From Desulfopila sp. IMCC35006 (lineage in GTDB: Bacteria > Desulfobacterota > Desulfobulbia > Desulfobulbales > Desulfocapsaceae), in NCBI RefSeq assembly GCF_005116645.1, contig NZ_SWCM01000004.1, forward strand, positions 124,001 to 188,000: DNA of 64,000 nucleotides, written 5' to 3'. Each line of letters begins with the position of its first letter. Positions within the stretch are counted from its first letter, which is position 1. Positions 54,607 to 63,796 of this stretch are shown here, in pieces. The notes beneath the pieces are model-generated. The model saw only the letters and a program-made list of their open reading frames with translations, ran no database searches and was not told the DNA's origin. A program made the position numbers and the translations under genes.

Positions 54607-56256
54607 ATGAACAAGCCTGACATCAAAGTGGGCCGGACGACCATCGGTAATCTAGTCGATATTCTGGCCGACAATTTCGGTGACAATATTGGTCTTGAAT
54701 ACCATACCCTGGACATCAGAAAGAATTTCAGAGAACTGCGGGAGACATTCGACGAAGTCGCCAAGGGGCTCATGGCGCTCGGTATTCGCCAGGACGACAA
54801 GGTCGCCATCTGGGCGAACAATCTTCCCGAGTGGGTATACACCCAGTATGGCAGTGCCAGGATGGGGGCGGTCCTGGTGACGGTCAATACCAATTACCGC
54901 AGCAAGGAACTGGAATTTCTTCTCCGCCAGTCTGATGCCACGACCCTGATCCTCACCGGCGGAGTACGAGAGCCCGATGAATACCTGAAGGTTCTCAACG
55001 AGGTCTGTCCGATCATAAAAGACAGCCAGCCCGGCAAACTCCACTGTGAAAAACTGCCCTTTTTGAAAAACATCATCTATCTCGGCAAAGAGAAAATCGC
55101 CGGGATGTACAACTGGCAGGACGTCCTGGCGATGGGTAAAGAGGTTTCAGACCAGGAACTGAAGACGAGGCTCGACTCGCTTGACCCCGACGATGTCATA
55201 AATATGCAGTATACCTCCGGCACGACAGGAACGCCGAAGGGTGTCATGCTTTCGCACACCAATCTGATCGGCAATGCGCTGAGCATGGCCGAGTGCATGA
55301 AGCTGACCCCGGACGATGCGATGTGCATCCCGGTGCCCTTCTTTCACTGTTTCGGCTGTGTTATCGGAACCCTGTGCTGCATGGTTTCCGGGACGACCAT
55401 GGCCCCGGTCGTCTCGTTTACCGCCGCGGGCGTTTTGCAGACGGTTCAAGCCTCCAGGTGCACGGCCCTTCTGGGGGTGCCGACGATGTTTATTGCCGAG
55501 TTTGAGGAGATGGATAAAAACAGCTACGACACCTCCACTCTGCGTACCGGTGTTATGGCCGGCTCCACCTGTCCGATCGAGGTGATGAAGCGAGTGATTA
55601 AGGATATGGGCGCAGACGAGATGACTATTGTCTATGGCCAGACGGAAGCGTCGCCGGGCATCACCCAGACGAGGGACCACGACTCCCTCGAGCTGAAAAC
55701 CTCCACTGTCGGCAAGGCATTACCCAATGTTGAAGTGAAAATCGTCGACCCCATGACCGATGAGGAGGTCCCCTTTGGTACCCAGGGTGAGCTCTGCACC
55801 AGAGGCTATCACGTGATGAAGGGCTACTATAAGATGGATGAAGCAACGGCGATGGCGATAAGCGAGGATAACTGGCTGCACACCGGAGATCTGGCCGTGA
55901 TGGATGAAAACGGCTACTGCAAGATCACCGGCAGAATCAAAGACATGATAATCAGAGGCGGCGAAAACATTTCTCCGCGGGAGATAGAAGAATTCCTGTA
56001 CACCAATCCGAAGGTTAAAGATGTGGCAGTCGTTGGCGTTCAGAGTGAAAAATACGGCGAGGAAGTCGCCGCCTTCATCCAGCTGAAGATGGGAACGGAA
56101 GCGACGGATAAAGAAGTAACCGCTTTTTGTAAGGATAAGATATCCTATCACAAAATTCCCAAATATATCTTTTTTGTAGACGAATTCCCGGCAACTGCCA
56201 GCGGCAAAATCCAGAAATACAAACTGAGGGAAATGGCGCAGCATGCTATATCCTGA
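54607..56256 (+). CDS. AMP-forming acyl-CoA ligase
   Basis: A 549-residue fatty-acid-type acyl-CoA ligase. AMP motifs: MQYTSGTTGTPKGVMLSHTN, TIVYGQTEASPG, NWLHTGDLAVMDENGYCKI and catalytic lysine in ATASGKIQKYKLRE. By context it may activate isovalerate or another branched acid for the downstream isovaleryl-CoA dehydrogenase. I start at ATG 54607 because AAAGGAGAATCGG precedes it; the frame runs further back over the DUF35 gene. Its 3' end overlaps the open frame of the next gene. Confidence 0.9.
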   Translation: MNKPDIKVGRTTIGNLVDILADNFGDNIGLEYHTLDIRKNFRELRETFDEVAKGLMALGIRQDDKVAIWANNLPEWVYTQYGSARMGAVLVTVNTNYRSKELEFLLRQSDATTLILTGGVREPDEYLKVLNEVCPIIKDSQPGKLHCEKLPFLKNIIYLGKEKIAGMYNWQDVLAMGKEVSDQELKTRLDSLDPDDVINMQYTSGTTGTPKGVMLSHTNLIGNALSMAECMKLTPDDAMCIPVPFFHCFGCVIGTLCCMVSGTTMAPVVSFTAAGVLQTVQASRCTALLGVPTMFIAEFEEMDKNSYDTSTLRTGVMAGSTCPIEVMKRVIKDMGADEMTIVYGQTEASPGITQTRDHDSLELKTSTVGKALPNVEVKIVDPMTDEEVPFGTQGELCTRGYHVMKGYYKMDEATAMAISEDNWLHTGDLAVMDENGYCKITGRIKDMIIRGGENISPREIEEFLYTNPKVKDVAVVGVQSEKYGEEVAAFIQLKMGTEATDKEVTAFCKDKISYHKIPKYIFFVDEFPATASGKIQKYKLREMAQHAIS

Positions 56257-56278
56257 AGATTACCAGGAGAGAAAGGAT

Positions 56279-58231
56279 ATGCCGAAACCATTATGGGTGC
56301 CGTCAGAGCAGCGAATCAAGGCTTCCAATATGTACCGGTTCATGCGGGAAGTGAACCGCAGGTGTGGAACTGATTTTGCCGATTACGAGGAGCTGTACCA
56401 GTGGTCGGTAGACAATATTGCCGACTTCTGGGCCGAGATGTACCGTTTTGCCGATATTAAGGCGACAAAACCTTATGAGCAGGTGATCGATGATCCGCAC
56501 AAGATGCCGGGGGCACACTGGTTTGCCGGCAGCCGGCTGAACTTTGCCGAAAACCTGCTCCGTTACCGGGACGAGAAGACGGCCCTTATTTTCAGGGGCG
56601 AAGATGCTGTCCGCAGGAGCCTGAGCTACAAAGACCTCTTTGCGGCAACGGCAAAGGTCGCTGCGGCGCTCCGTCACGCAGGAGTCGTCGCCGGGGACCG
56701 CGTTGTCGGATTTATGCCGAATATGCCTGAATCGATCATCGCCATGCTTGCGGCAACAAGTATTGGCGCCGCCTGGTCGTCGTGCTCGCCCGATTTTGGC
56801 AGTAAAGGGGTGCTGGACAGATTCGGCCAGACCAGACCAAAGATCCTCTTCACCGCCGAGGGGTATTTCTTTAAAGGCAAGCCCCTGGACAGCCTGGCCA
56901 AAATCGCTGCCATCATCGAACAAATACCCTCCATAGAAAGGATCATCGTTGTCCCGTACACCAGGGAAAGGCCCGATCTGACCAACCTGCCGGGGGCGGT
57001 GCATTACGCCGATTTCTGCCGCAATGACGCCGATGCAATAGATTTTGCCCAGCTCCCCTTCGAGCATCCTCTCTATATCATGTACTCCTCCGGCACCACC
57101 GGCCTGCCCAAATGCATGGTCCAGAGTGCCGGCGGGGTGCTGCTCCACCAGTTGAAAGAACTGCTGCTGCATACCGATCTGCACCGCGAAGACACCATTT
57201 TCTATTTCACGACCTGCGGCTGGATGATGTGGAACTGGCTGACCACATCCCTTGCGGTTGGCGCCACCCTGGTGCTGTATGACGGCAATCCCTTTTATCC
57301 CGGTCCGGACGCCCTGTGGCGGATGGCCCAGGAGGAGCGGATCAGTGTCTTCGGCACCAGTGCCGGATATATCGCCGCTTTGAAGAACGCAGGAGTCAAA
57401 CCAGGCAAACAGTTTGACCTGAGCCCGCTGAAGGCAGTGCTCTCCACCGGCTCGCCTCTTTCCAAAGAAGATTTTCATTTCATCTATAAGGACATAAAAG
57501 CAGATCTACAGCTGGCCTCCATCTCGGGCGGCTCCGATCTGAACGGCTGCTTTGCCCTCGGCAACCCGATGGGCCCGGTGTACGAGGGCGAACTCCAGTG
57601 CCGCGGGCTGGGAATGAAGGTGTTTGCCTATGATGAGAACGGCTCACCGGTGATCGGCCAGCAAGGGGAGCTGGTCTGCACCGCCCCCTTCCCGTCCATG
57701 CCCATCTATTTCTGGGATGATCCTGATGGGAAAAAATATCAGGCAGCCTATTTTGACAGGTATCCCGGCGTCTGGACCCATGGCGACTTTATCGAGGTTA
57801 CCGAGCGGGGCGGGCTGATCTTCTACGGCAGATCCGATGCCACCTTGAACCCGGGCGGCGTCAGGATCGGCACGGCGGAAATCTACCGGATCATCGAACA
57901 GATGGCGGAGATTGAAGACAGCGTCGTCGTCGCACAGCGGTGGCAGAACGACAGTCGGGTCATCCTCTTTGTCAAGATGCAGGCCGGGTACGAGCTGACC
58001 GATGCGCTCCGGCAGAAAATCAGCAGCACTATCCGCCAGCAGGCATCGCCCCGGCATGTTCCGGCAAAAATAATCGCGACGCCGGATATTCCCTATACCC
58101 TGAACATGAAGAAGGTTGAACTGGCCGTTCAGAAAATGATCCATGGACAAGAGGTGAAAAACAAGGACGCCCTGAAAAATCCGCAAGCCCTGGATTTTTT
58201 TGCCGACATCAAAGAGCTGAACTTTTCATAA
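56279..58231 (+). CDS. Acetoacetate-CoA ligase
   Basis: A 650-residue acetoacetyl-CoA synthetase. MPKPLWVPSEQRI at the start, the long N-terminal domain, AAWSSCSPDFGSKGVLDRF and the C-terminal NPGGVRIGTAEIYRI and PYTLNMKKVELAVQKMIHG are typical. The adenylate loop is [19 protein letters not shown]. It would recover acetoacetate from leucine breakdown (HMG-CoA lyase product), giving acetoacetyl-CoA for thiolase. ATG 56279 has AGAAAGGAT upstream; an earlier in-frame ATG (56243) overlaps the ligase gene. Confidence 0.92.
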   Translation: MPKPLWVPSEQRIKASNMYRFMREVNRRCGTDFADYEELYQWSVDNIADFWAEMYRFADIKATKPYEQVIDDPHKMPGAHWFAGSRLNFAENLLRYRDEKTALIFRGEDAVRRSLSYKDLFAATAKVAAALRHAGVVAGDRVVGFMPNMPESIIAMLAATSIGAAWSSCSPDFGSKGVLDRFGQTRPKILFTAEGYFFKGKPLDSLAKIAAIIEQIPSIERIIVVPYTRERPDLTNLPGAVHYADFCRNDADAIDFAQLPFEHPLYIMYSSGTTGLPKCMVQSAGGVLLHQLKELLLHTDLHREDTIFYFTTCGWMMWNWLTTSLAVGATLVLYDGNPFYPGPDALWRMAQEERISVFGTSAGYIAALKNAGVKPGKQFDLSPLKAVLSTGSPLSKEDFHFIYKDIKADLQLASISGGSDLNGCFALGNPMGPVYEGELQCRGLGMKVFAYDENGSPVIGQQGELVCTAPFPSMPIYFWDDPDGKKYQAAYFDRYPGVWTHGDFIEVTERGGLIFYGRSDATLNPGGVRIGTAEIYRIIEQMAEIEDSVVVAQRWQNDSRVILFVKMQAGYELTDALRQKISSTIRQQASPRHVPAKIIATPDIPYTLNMKKVELAVQKMIHGQEVKNKDALKNPQALDFFADIKELNFS

Positions 58232-58243
58232 CCGGGAGCAACC

Positions 58244-59413
58244 ATGAAGACATTTCCGCAGTTGAATTTTGGCCTCGGGGATACCGCGAACCTGCTGCGC
58301 GAGTCGGTGCAGGGGTTTGCCAGTACTGAGATTGCCCCATTGGCAGCGGATATTGATCGGGAGGATCATTTCCCCGAAGAACTCTGGCAAAAGATGGGCG
58401 CCTTAGGTCTTTTAGGCATCACGGTCGCCGAACAATACGGCGGTGCAGACATGGGCTACCTCGAGCATGTTATCGCCCTGGAAGAAATCAGCCGGGGATC
58501 GGCCTCAGTCGGCCTCGCCTATGGCGCCCACTCCAACCTCTGTGTCAATCAAATTCACCGCAACGGCACAAAAGAGCAGAAACAGCGCTACCTGCCGAAA
58601 CTTATAAGCGGGGAATTTATCGGGGCCTTGGCCATGAGCGAGGCAGGGGCAGGCTCTGATGTGGTCGGCATGCGGCTGCGGGCCGTCAGGAAGGGGGATC
58701 AATACATTCTCAACGGCACAAAAATGTGGATCACCAACGGTCCCAACGCCGATGTTCTGGTGGTCTACGCCAAGACCGCGCCAGAAAAAATGCACCAGGG
58801 CATTACCGCCTTTCTGGTGGAAAAAACCATGAAGGGATTTTCCACCAGCCCCAAACTGGACAAGCTCGGCATGCGCGGTTCCCCCACCTGCGAGCTGGTC
58901 TTTACCGATTGCGCCGTGCCGGAGGAGAATATCCTCGGCAAGCTGGATCGAGGCGTCGAAGTGCTGATGAGCGGCCTCGACTATGAGCGGCTGGTGTTGT
59001 CCGGCGGCCCTTTGGGCATTATGACCGCCTGCATGGATGTCGTTTTACCCTATGTCCATCAGCGTCATCAATTCGGCCGGGCGATCGGGGAATTCGAGCT
59101 GATGCAGGGAAAACTTGCCGATATGTATGCAACATGGAACGCCTGCAGGTCGTATGTCTACACCGTCGCCAAGGCGGCGGATACCGGCAGCAATATCCGC
59201 AAGGATGCCGCCGCCGTTATCCTGTATTCCGCCGAACGGGCAACCTGGATGGCCCTCGAGGCCATCCAGTGTCTCGGCGGCAACGGCTATATCAACGAAT
59301 TCCCTGCCGGCCGCCTGCTGCGTGACGCCAAACTCTATGAGATCGGCGCCGGCACCAGCGAAATACGCCGGATGTTGATCGGGCGGGAGCTCTTTCGCGA
59401 TACCGAAGACTGA
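58244..59413 (+). CDS. Isovaleryl-CoA dehydrogenase
   Basis: A 389-residue acyl-CoA dehydrogenase of the isovaleryl type. [20 protein letters not shown] and [20 protein letters not shown] match that group. The usual C-terminal catalytic Glu is replaced ([10 protein letters not shown]), and the base is instead Glu248 in [17 protein letters not shown], the isovaleryl-CoA dehydrogenase arrangement. GGGAGCAACC precedes the ATG. It closes the operon of ligase and acetoacetyl-CoA synthetase. Confidence 0.93.
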   Translation: MKTFPQLNFGLGDTANLLRESVQGFASTEIAPLAADIDREDHFPEELWQKMGALGLLGITVAEQYGGADMGYLEHVIALEEISRGSASVGLAYGAHSNLCVNQIHRNGTKEQKQRYLPKLISGEFIGALAMSEAGAGSDVVGMRLRAVRKGDQYILNGTKMWITNGPNADVLVVYAKTAPEKMHQGITAFLVEKTMKGFSTSPKLDKLGMRGSPTCELVFTDCAVPEENILGKLDRGVEVLMSGLDYERLVLSGGPLGIMTACMDVVLPYVHQRHQFGRAIGEFELMQGKLADMYATWNACRSYVYTVAKAADTGSNIRKDAAAVILYSAERATWMALEAIQCLGGNGYINEFPAGRLLRDAKLYEIGAGTSEIRRMLIGRELFRDTED

Positions 59414-59420
59414 TGGTGTC

Positions 59421-59548
59421 GTAAAAACTCTTCATCCGAAGTTTTCACTTATCTGCTTCGTTGTTGCGAATTTCCCTATCATTACGACGTACTTTAGTAC
59501 GCCGAAATAATAGGAAATTTCACACGCCTCGAATATGAAGTTTTTTAC
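59421..59548. mobile_element. 128-bp long-hairpin element
   Basis: GTAAAAACTCTTCATCCGA (59421-59439) pairs imperfectly with TCGAATATGAAGTTTTTTAC (59529-59548). Inner arms GAATTTCCCTATCATTACGA and TCGGCGTACT-type sequence pair around a GTACTTTAGTAC centre. It has no coding capacity and follows the dehydrogenase stop, so it is either a MITE-like repeat or a huge terminator. Confidence 0.6.
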
Positions 59549-59584
59549 TTAACCATTTCAAAGCTGAGGTTTTCGATCTTTTCT

Positions 59585-59617
59585 AGCTGGTTCCCATGCG
59601 GCGCATGGGAACCAGCT
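59585..59617. repeat. Palindrome with 15-bp arms, copy 2
   Basis: AGCTGGTTCCCATGC (59585-59599) pairs perfectly with GCATGGGAACCAGCT (59603-59617) around GGC. The right arm is partly repeated downstream as GCATGGGATCCAGCT (59619-59633). The same palindrome occurs at 26494-26522. Confidence 0.8.
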
Positions 59618-59633
59618 TGCATGGGATCCAGCT

Positions 59634-61154
59634 TTAGACTTTGCCGTATAAAGACTTCACCGCCGCCCGGTCCGGGGAACCGTCCTTGTTCACCGGCAAC
59701 GCATCAACAAATTCAACATATTGCGGCTTTTTGAAGCGGGCGATGCGTTCCCCGACGAAAGCGATCAATTCGGTGGCCGTCACAGTTTTTCCGGCATGGA
59801 GTTGACAAACCGCCTTAATTCCCTCTTTCCATTTCGGGTCCGGGACTCCGATAACCACGGTTTTGGCCACGGCCGGATGCTGCAGGATGACTTTTTCAAC
59901 CTCCGCCGGATAGACGTTTTCGCCGCCTGGTTTGATAAGTTCCTTCTCTGCCTTTCTGCCGGCGTAAAATAAAAAGCCGTCCTCGTCAAAACGTCCCAGA
60001 TCGCCGGTGTGATGCCAGCCCCCACGAAAAGTGTAGGCATTGTCATCGGCCAATCCCCAGTAACCCTTGAAAACCATAGGACCTTTAACGGTAATTTCCC
60101 CCACCTCGCCGGCGGCAACAACCTGCTCATGTTCATCCACCAGCTGCACATCGCCAAGCATGATAATTCTTCCAGCCGACCCGGGCCGGTCGTCATATCT
60201 GCCGATGGTTGCAAGACACGAAGTCTCGGTCTGACCATACATGGCATAGTAACTGCCGCCACTCATCGATTGAAATTGATTAATCGTCTCCGGGGTGCCC
60301 AGGCCGACTACCGCCCGCAGGGAGCTGATGTCGGAATTGTCCTCGGCTGCAGCCTTGACTATGGAATCGAGAATCGGCGGGAAATCAAAAAAGTGGGTCG
60401 CCCCCTTTTCCTGGATCAGGCGGACCGCTTCTTTGGCCTCAAACTTACTGATATTCAGACTTGCCCCCCCGGCATGAAAGGTGCTTGTGGCCATAAAAAG
60501 CCCGGCTACATGAAACAGGGGCAACAGGTTCAGATTGACATGCTGCTCGGTAAAGCCCATGCAGCTGATAAAATGCATATCGGCACAGACAATATTGTTA
60601 TGGCTGAGCAGAGCACCCCGTGGACGCCCGGCCACAGCGGCGGTATGGATAATGACAAACCCGTCGGTGCCGGCCACATCCGTGGGCGGCAGCAGACTGC
60701 CCGCCTCCATCAGGGAACTGAATTTCAGGGCATCGCCAAGATCGGCCTTTAAATTATACCAGGCGGTAACGGTTGGCAGCAGATCCTTTTTGGTTTGCAT
60801 GATGGGCTGAAACTCCGCATCGGCAAAAACAATTTTTGCCTGGCAATCATCCAAATTAAAGCAGACCTCATCGGCCGACAGCCGCCAGTTGATCGGCAGC
60901 ACAATGGCGCCCAGGCGGGCTGCCGCACCATAAATCAGAAAAAATTCGAGACTGTTTTTGCCAAGCACCCCAATCCGATCGCCCTTTTCGATCCCAGCGT
61001 GCAAAAGCCCGCTCGCCAGACGATCCACCTGCATCTTGTAGTCCGTAAAGCTCAATTGCCGACCGTCGTCGATCTCATGCCAACAGAGACGACTGCCGCA
61101 GGCAACCGCATTTCTCTTGATCAGATCATAAAAAGTAAAGTCATAAAGTCCCAT
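59634..61154 (-). CDS. AMP-ligase-like protein with degenerate P-loop
   Basis: A 506-residue ANL-fold protein. The phosphate-binding loop, normally TSGTTGxPKG, reads IIHTAAVAGRPRGALLSH, and the C-terminal catalytic lysine motif (GKIxK) reads NKDGSPDRAAVK, so the canonical Ser/Thr-rich loop and Lys are altered. Other motifs (MYGQTET, HHTGDLGRFDEDGFLFYAGR) are kept. I recall similar HTAAV-type loops in other proteobacterial ligases, so it is likely a conserved variant rather than decay. AAAGGGGGATTTCC precedes the ATG. Confidence 0.8.
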   Translation of the reverse strand: MGLYDFTFYDLIKRNAVACGSRLCWHEIDDGRQLSFTDYKMQVDRLASGLLHAGIEKGDRIGVLGKNSLEFFLIYGAAARLGAIVLPINWRLSADEVCFNLDDCQAKIVFADAEFQPIMQTKKDLLPTVTAWYNLKADLGDALKFSSLMEAGSLLPPTDVAGTDGFVIIHTAAVAGRPRGALLSHNNIVCADMHFISCMGFTEQHVNLNLLPLFHVAGLFMATSTFHAGGASLNISKFEAKEAVRLIQEKGATHFFDFPPILDSIVKAAAEDNSDISSLRAVVGLGTPETINQFQSMSGGSYYAMYGQTETSCLATIGRYDDRPGSAGRIIMLGDVQLVDEHEQVVAAGEVGEITVKGPMVFKGYWGLADDNAYTFRGGWHHTGDLGRFDEDGFLFYAGRKAEKELIKPGGENVYPAEVEKVILQHPAVAKTVVIGVPDPKWKEGIKAVCQLHAGKTVTATELIAFVGERIARFKKPQYVEFVDALPVNKDGSPDRAAVKSLYGKV

Positions 61155-61593
61155 GGAAATCCCCCTTTATCTTTTTGATGAAGCTTCAGGTTCACTCGGT
61201 GATTAAACAATACTGGTTTAAAATGATTTGCGTGCAGTAAAAGACGCTGACCCGGAAAATGTCTGACGGTAACGACCGGACAGGACGTTCTCATGATTAT
61301 ATACTGCACATTGGATCCGACAATGATTTTTTTTGTTGCATTCTCGATTCTTCTCTACCCCTATTCATATTTCTTTGATACCTTTTTAATGTTCCCCTCA
61401 CTGTAACCGTTTCGAGGCTGAACCTGTCGGGAATATTATAACGAATAATACCGACGAAGAGGCATGCACCGGGTGGCAAGGAACACGGCGGTGTTGATCC
61501 GGCAGGAGCGTGGTGCCTCATTCATCAGACACTGCAATGAAATTGAAATAACGCGCAATAGCAATTGCGTTAACAGAAAAGAAGAGGACGACT
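61155..61593. other. 439-bp divergent intergenic region
   Basis: Lies between the leftward ligase-like gene and the rightward DUF4242 gene. I see no gene, no strong hairpin and none of the window's repeats. Confidence 0.5.
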
Positions 61594-61869
61594 ATGCCGA
61601 AATATGTAATCGAGAGAGAAATTCCAGAAGCTGGAAAACTATCCGCTGAAGAATTGCAGGGTATTGCCAAGAAGTCGTGTGCAGTGCTTTACGAGATGGG
61701 GCCACAGATTCAGTGGGTGGAGAGTTTTGTCACAGAAGACAAAATATATTGCGTCTATATTGCGCCGAATGAGGAGATGGTGCGGGAACACGCGCAAAAA
61801 GGCGGGTTTCCTGCGAACAGTATCTGTCAGGTCAAGTCGATAATCGACCCAACCACCGGGGAAAGCTGA
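61594..61869 (+). CDS. DUF4242 family protein
   Basis: A 91-residue ferredoxin-like small protein with the DUF4242 pattern: YVIEREIPEAGKLSAEEL at the start, IQWVESFVTEDKIYCVYIAP in the middle and HAQKGGFPANSICQV near the end. Some members bind nickel, but the function is not established. GAGGACGACT precedes the ATG. It stands alone between intergenic regions. Confidence 0.85.
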   Translation: MPKYVIEREIPEAGKLSAEELQGIAKKSCAVLYEMGPQIQWVESFVTEDKIYCVYIAPNEEMVREHAQKGGFPANSICQVKSIIDPTTGES

Positions 61870-62195
61870 TACTCCATCAACAGTTGCAGGGCTCGAACAC
61901 CTGAAGTACACGGCAAGATATATGGGGAAGGGCCATTTCTCTGCATGATTGAAAAGAGCATACGGCAAAAAAAGGCCAGGTTCTTCGCCGATACAGCTGC
62001 GCCTTCATGCGTCCTGCAGACCTGTATCCAGGAGGCCGCTCTTGCCTTTGGCTGGCATATATGTTCCTGATTACCCCTAATGTTCAGCTCCTGAACCAGG
62101 GGGTGAGCTTGAGGGGTAATCAGATATATGTTTTGGTAATTTAAGTAAAAAAGAATCGATCCCCAGTAAAAGTACACACACCAAGGAGAACCGGT
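61870..62195. other. 326-bp intergenic region with hairpin element
   Basis: No gene. The right half holds the TGATTACC-ended hairpin element (62067-62123). The remainder shows nothing I can name. Confidence 0.5.
62067..62123. repeat. TGATTACC hairpin element, short copy
   Basis: CTGATTACCCCT (62067-62078) pairs perfectly with AGGGGTAATCAG (62112-62123); ATATAT on both sides extends the stem with a bulge. Inside is GTTCAGCTCCTGAAC, a second hairpin. The ends resemble TGATTACCACTAAA of the 168-bp element at 36266-36433. Confidence 0.65.
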
Positions 62196-62603
62196 ATGGA
62201 CCTAATAAAATGGCGAGGGTCGTACGAAACAGGTATTCGCTCAATGGATACACAGCACCAGAAACTTATTGAGCTCATTAATAAACTGTACAAGGTGCTC
62301 CGTGAGCAAGAACCCTCCTCATCAATTGAAGGTGTGCTCCTTGAAATGACAACTTATGCCGACGAGCACCTGCAAATCGAGGAGGGGCTCCTGACAACCA
62401 ATGGGTATCCAGACCTTGCCAATCATATTGCCATCCATCAGACGTATCGGGATAGATTGACGGCGCTTACGGAGGAATCTGCCAGGAAGAGTGCAACAGC
62501 AGCGCAAGATACGTACGCCTTTCTTCGCCAGTGGTGGATGGAACACATCGTTACAGAAGATAAGAAATACGGAGAATTCCTCAAGTCTAAAGGAGTTGAA
62601 TAA
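62196..62603 (+). CDS. Bacteriohemerythrin
   Basis: A 135-residue four-helix oxygen-binding protein with a di-iron site. All ligands are present in order: His21 (DTQHQKL), His58 and Glu62 (EHLQIEE), His77 and His81 (NHIAIHQ), His117 and Asp122 (EHIVTED). No other domain is fused, so it may sense, store or scavenge oxygen. AAGGAGAACCGGT precedes the ATG. Confidence 0.95.
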   Translation: MDLIKWRGSYETGIRSMDTQHQKLIELINKLYKVLREQEPSSSIEGVLLEMTTYADEHLQIEEGLLTTNGYPDLANHIAIHQTYRDRLTALTEESARKSATAAQDTYAFLRQWWMEHIVTEDKKYGEFLKSKGVE

Positions 62604-62706
62604 CACAGCAGCCTTAAATGTCGTCGGATTTCTTGCGATCCAGCCGATATCAATTATGTAATTGAATCCGCTTACCACGCAACAGCAGCGCAATGGGGAT
62701 TCGGGA

Positions 62707-62730
62707 CAACCTTTTCAGGGGACGCCATAA
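62707..62730 (+). repeat. GGGACGCC repeat, copy 2
   Basis: CAACCTTTTCAGGGGACGCC followed by ATAA differs at one base from 36304-36327. The downstream half of the larger repeat is absent here. Confidence 0.7.
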
Positions 62731-62782
62731 GCGGAATTATTTCTCTGAATAAAATAAACCGATCAGATATCGAAGGAATAGT

Positions 62783-63796
62783 ATGATCAGATATACAGCG
62801 AAACGCATTGCGCTTGAAGTGATGGAATCTGATGACGCCTTGCCGCCCTTACCTGCAGCCAGCCAACGCTTACTCCTTATGGCGAGGCAACCTGTTGACC
62901 AGATCGATATCCCCTCCTTTAGCAAGATCGTCGAAGGGGACCCTGCTCTAACGGCGAAACTTCTTCAACTTGCCAACTCATCCTATTTTGGCACCTTGAA
63001 AGAAATAATGAGCGTTCGCCAGGCCATAATGCACATGGGTCTGGAGGAAACCATTACTTCTGTCTATAGTATTTTTTTCAGAGAGGCCTTGCCGGAATTT
63101 CCAAAACTTGAGGGGTTTTCCGGAAAGGATTACTGGGATCATTGCTGGGCCTGTGCGACGGCAAACAGAATGCTTGGGCATCCGGTACATCAGCAGATGG
63201 CTCAGGCTATTCCCTGTGAGTTATACATCGCCGGCTTATTGCACGGAGTTGGCAAGATCTTTCTGGCGATCAACCGTACCGAACAGTTCCAACAGTGCCT
63301 TCACGACTCAAGAGAACATAAACAGCCTCTTGCGCAAAGCGAAGTGAATATCATCGGAACCACAGACACCGAGATTGCTTACTATGTGCTGAAAAATTGG
63401 AATTTACCTGAACATATCTGCCAGACCATCAGGCATTATCAGGCACCTTCCGAGGCAGCTAAAGAGTACCGCGGGGCGGCTGCGCTTACCCAGTTGGCGT
63501 ATTATATTACCAGCACCTCAGGAATTGGCAATAATGGTGATGGATGCGAATATGATGTGAAACAAAGCTATGTTGCGGAAAACTGGGCTCTGCTGCGGAC
63601 AGAAAAAAAGCACCAGGAACTGCTCATCAAAGATATCTTTGCCACGCTGAAAAAGAAATTTGCACTGCTTAATCCCGAAACGGAGAAGGATGACAACCAA
63701 ACGGATGCCATGATGGATGGTACAGAGGCTGCAAAGATAGAAACTCCGAAGCCAAAAAAGGAGAAAGGGCTGCTGGGCCGCCTGTTCTCCTGGTAG
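62783..63796 (+). CDS. HDOD-domain signalling protein
   Basis: A 337-residue HDOD protein (about 15-215). LPAASQRLLLMA and VEGDPALTAKLLQLANSSYF begin the domain, but the HD pair is altered (LLHGVGKIFLA), as is normal in HDOD proteins. The C-terminal 45 residues are charged and end GLLGRLFSW, perhaps a membrane-touching or partner-binding helix. Such proteins take part in c-di-GMP and two-component pathways; the output is unknown. GAAGGAATAGT precedes the ATG. Confidence 0.9.
   Translation: MIRYTAKRIALEVMESDDALPPLPAASQRLLLMARQPVDQIDIPSFSKIVEGDPALTAKLLQLANSSYFGTLKEIMSVRQAIMHMGLEETITSVYSIFFREALPEFPKLEGFSGKDYWDHCWACATANRMLGHPVHQQMAQAIPCELYIAGLLHGVGKIFLAINRTEQFQQCLHDSREHKQPLAQSEVNIIGTTDTEIAYYVLKNWNLPEHICQTIRHYQAPSEAAKEYRGAAALTQLAYYITSTSGIGNNGDGCEYDVKQSYVAENWALLRTEKKHQELLIKDIFATLKKKFALLNPETEKDDNQTDAMMDGTEAAKIETPKPKKEKGLLGRLFSW

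Noticed and set aside
56303-57478. 391-codon open frame antisense to acetoacetate-CoA ligase
   Set aside because: It lies wholly opposite a strongly supported ligase gene, has no ribosome site or recognisable domain, and long antisense frames are expected opposite GC-rich coding sequence.
61297-61521. 74-codon frame upstream of the DUF4242 gene
   Set aside because: No ribosome binding site, no homology and mixed low-complexity composition.
61827-62177. 116-codon minus-strand frame through the short hairpin element
   Set aside because: It crosses the inverted repeat and the DUF4242 gene end, with no ribosome site or motifs.
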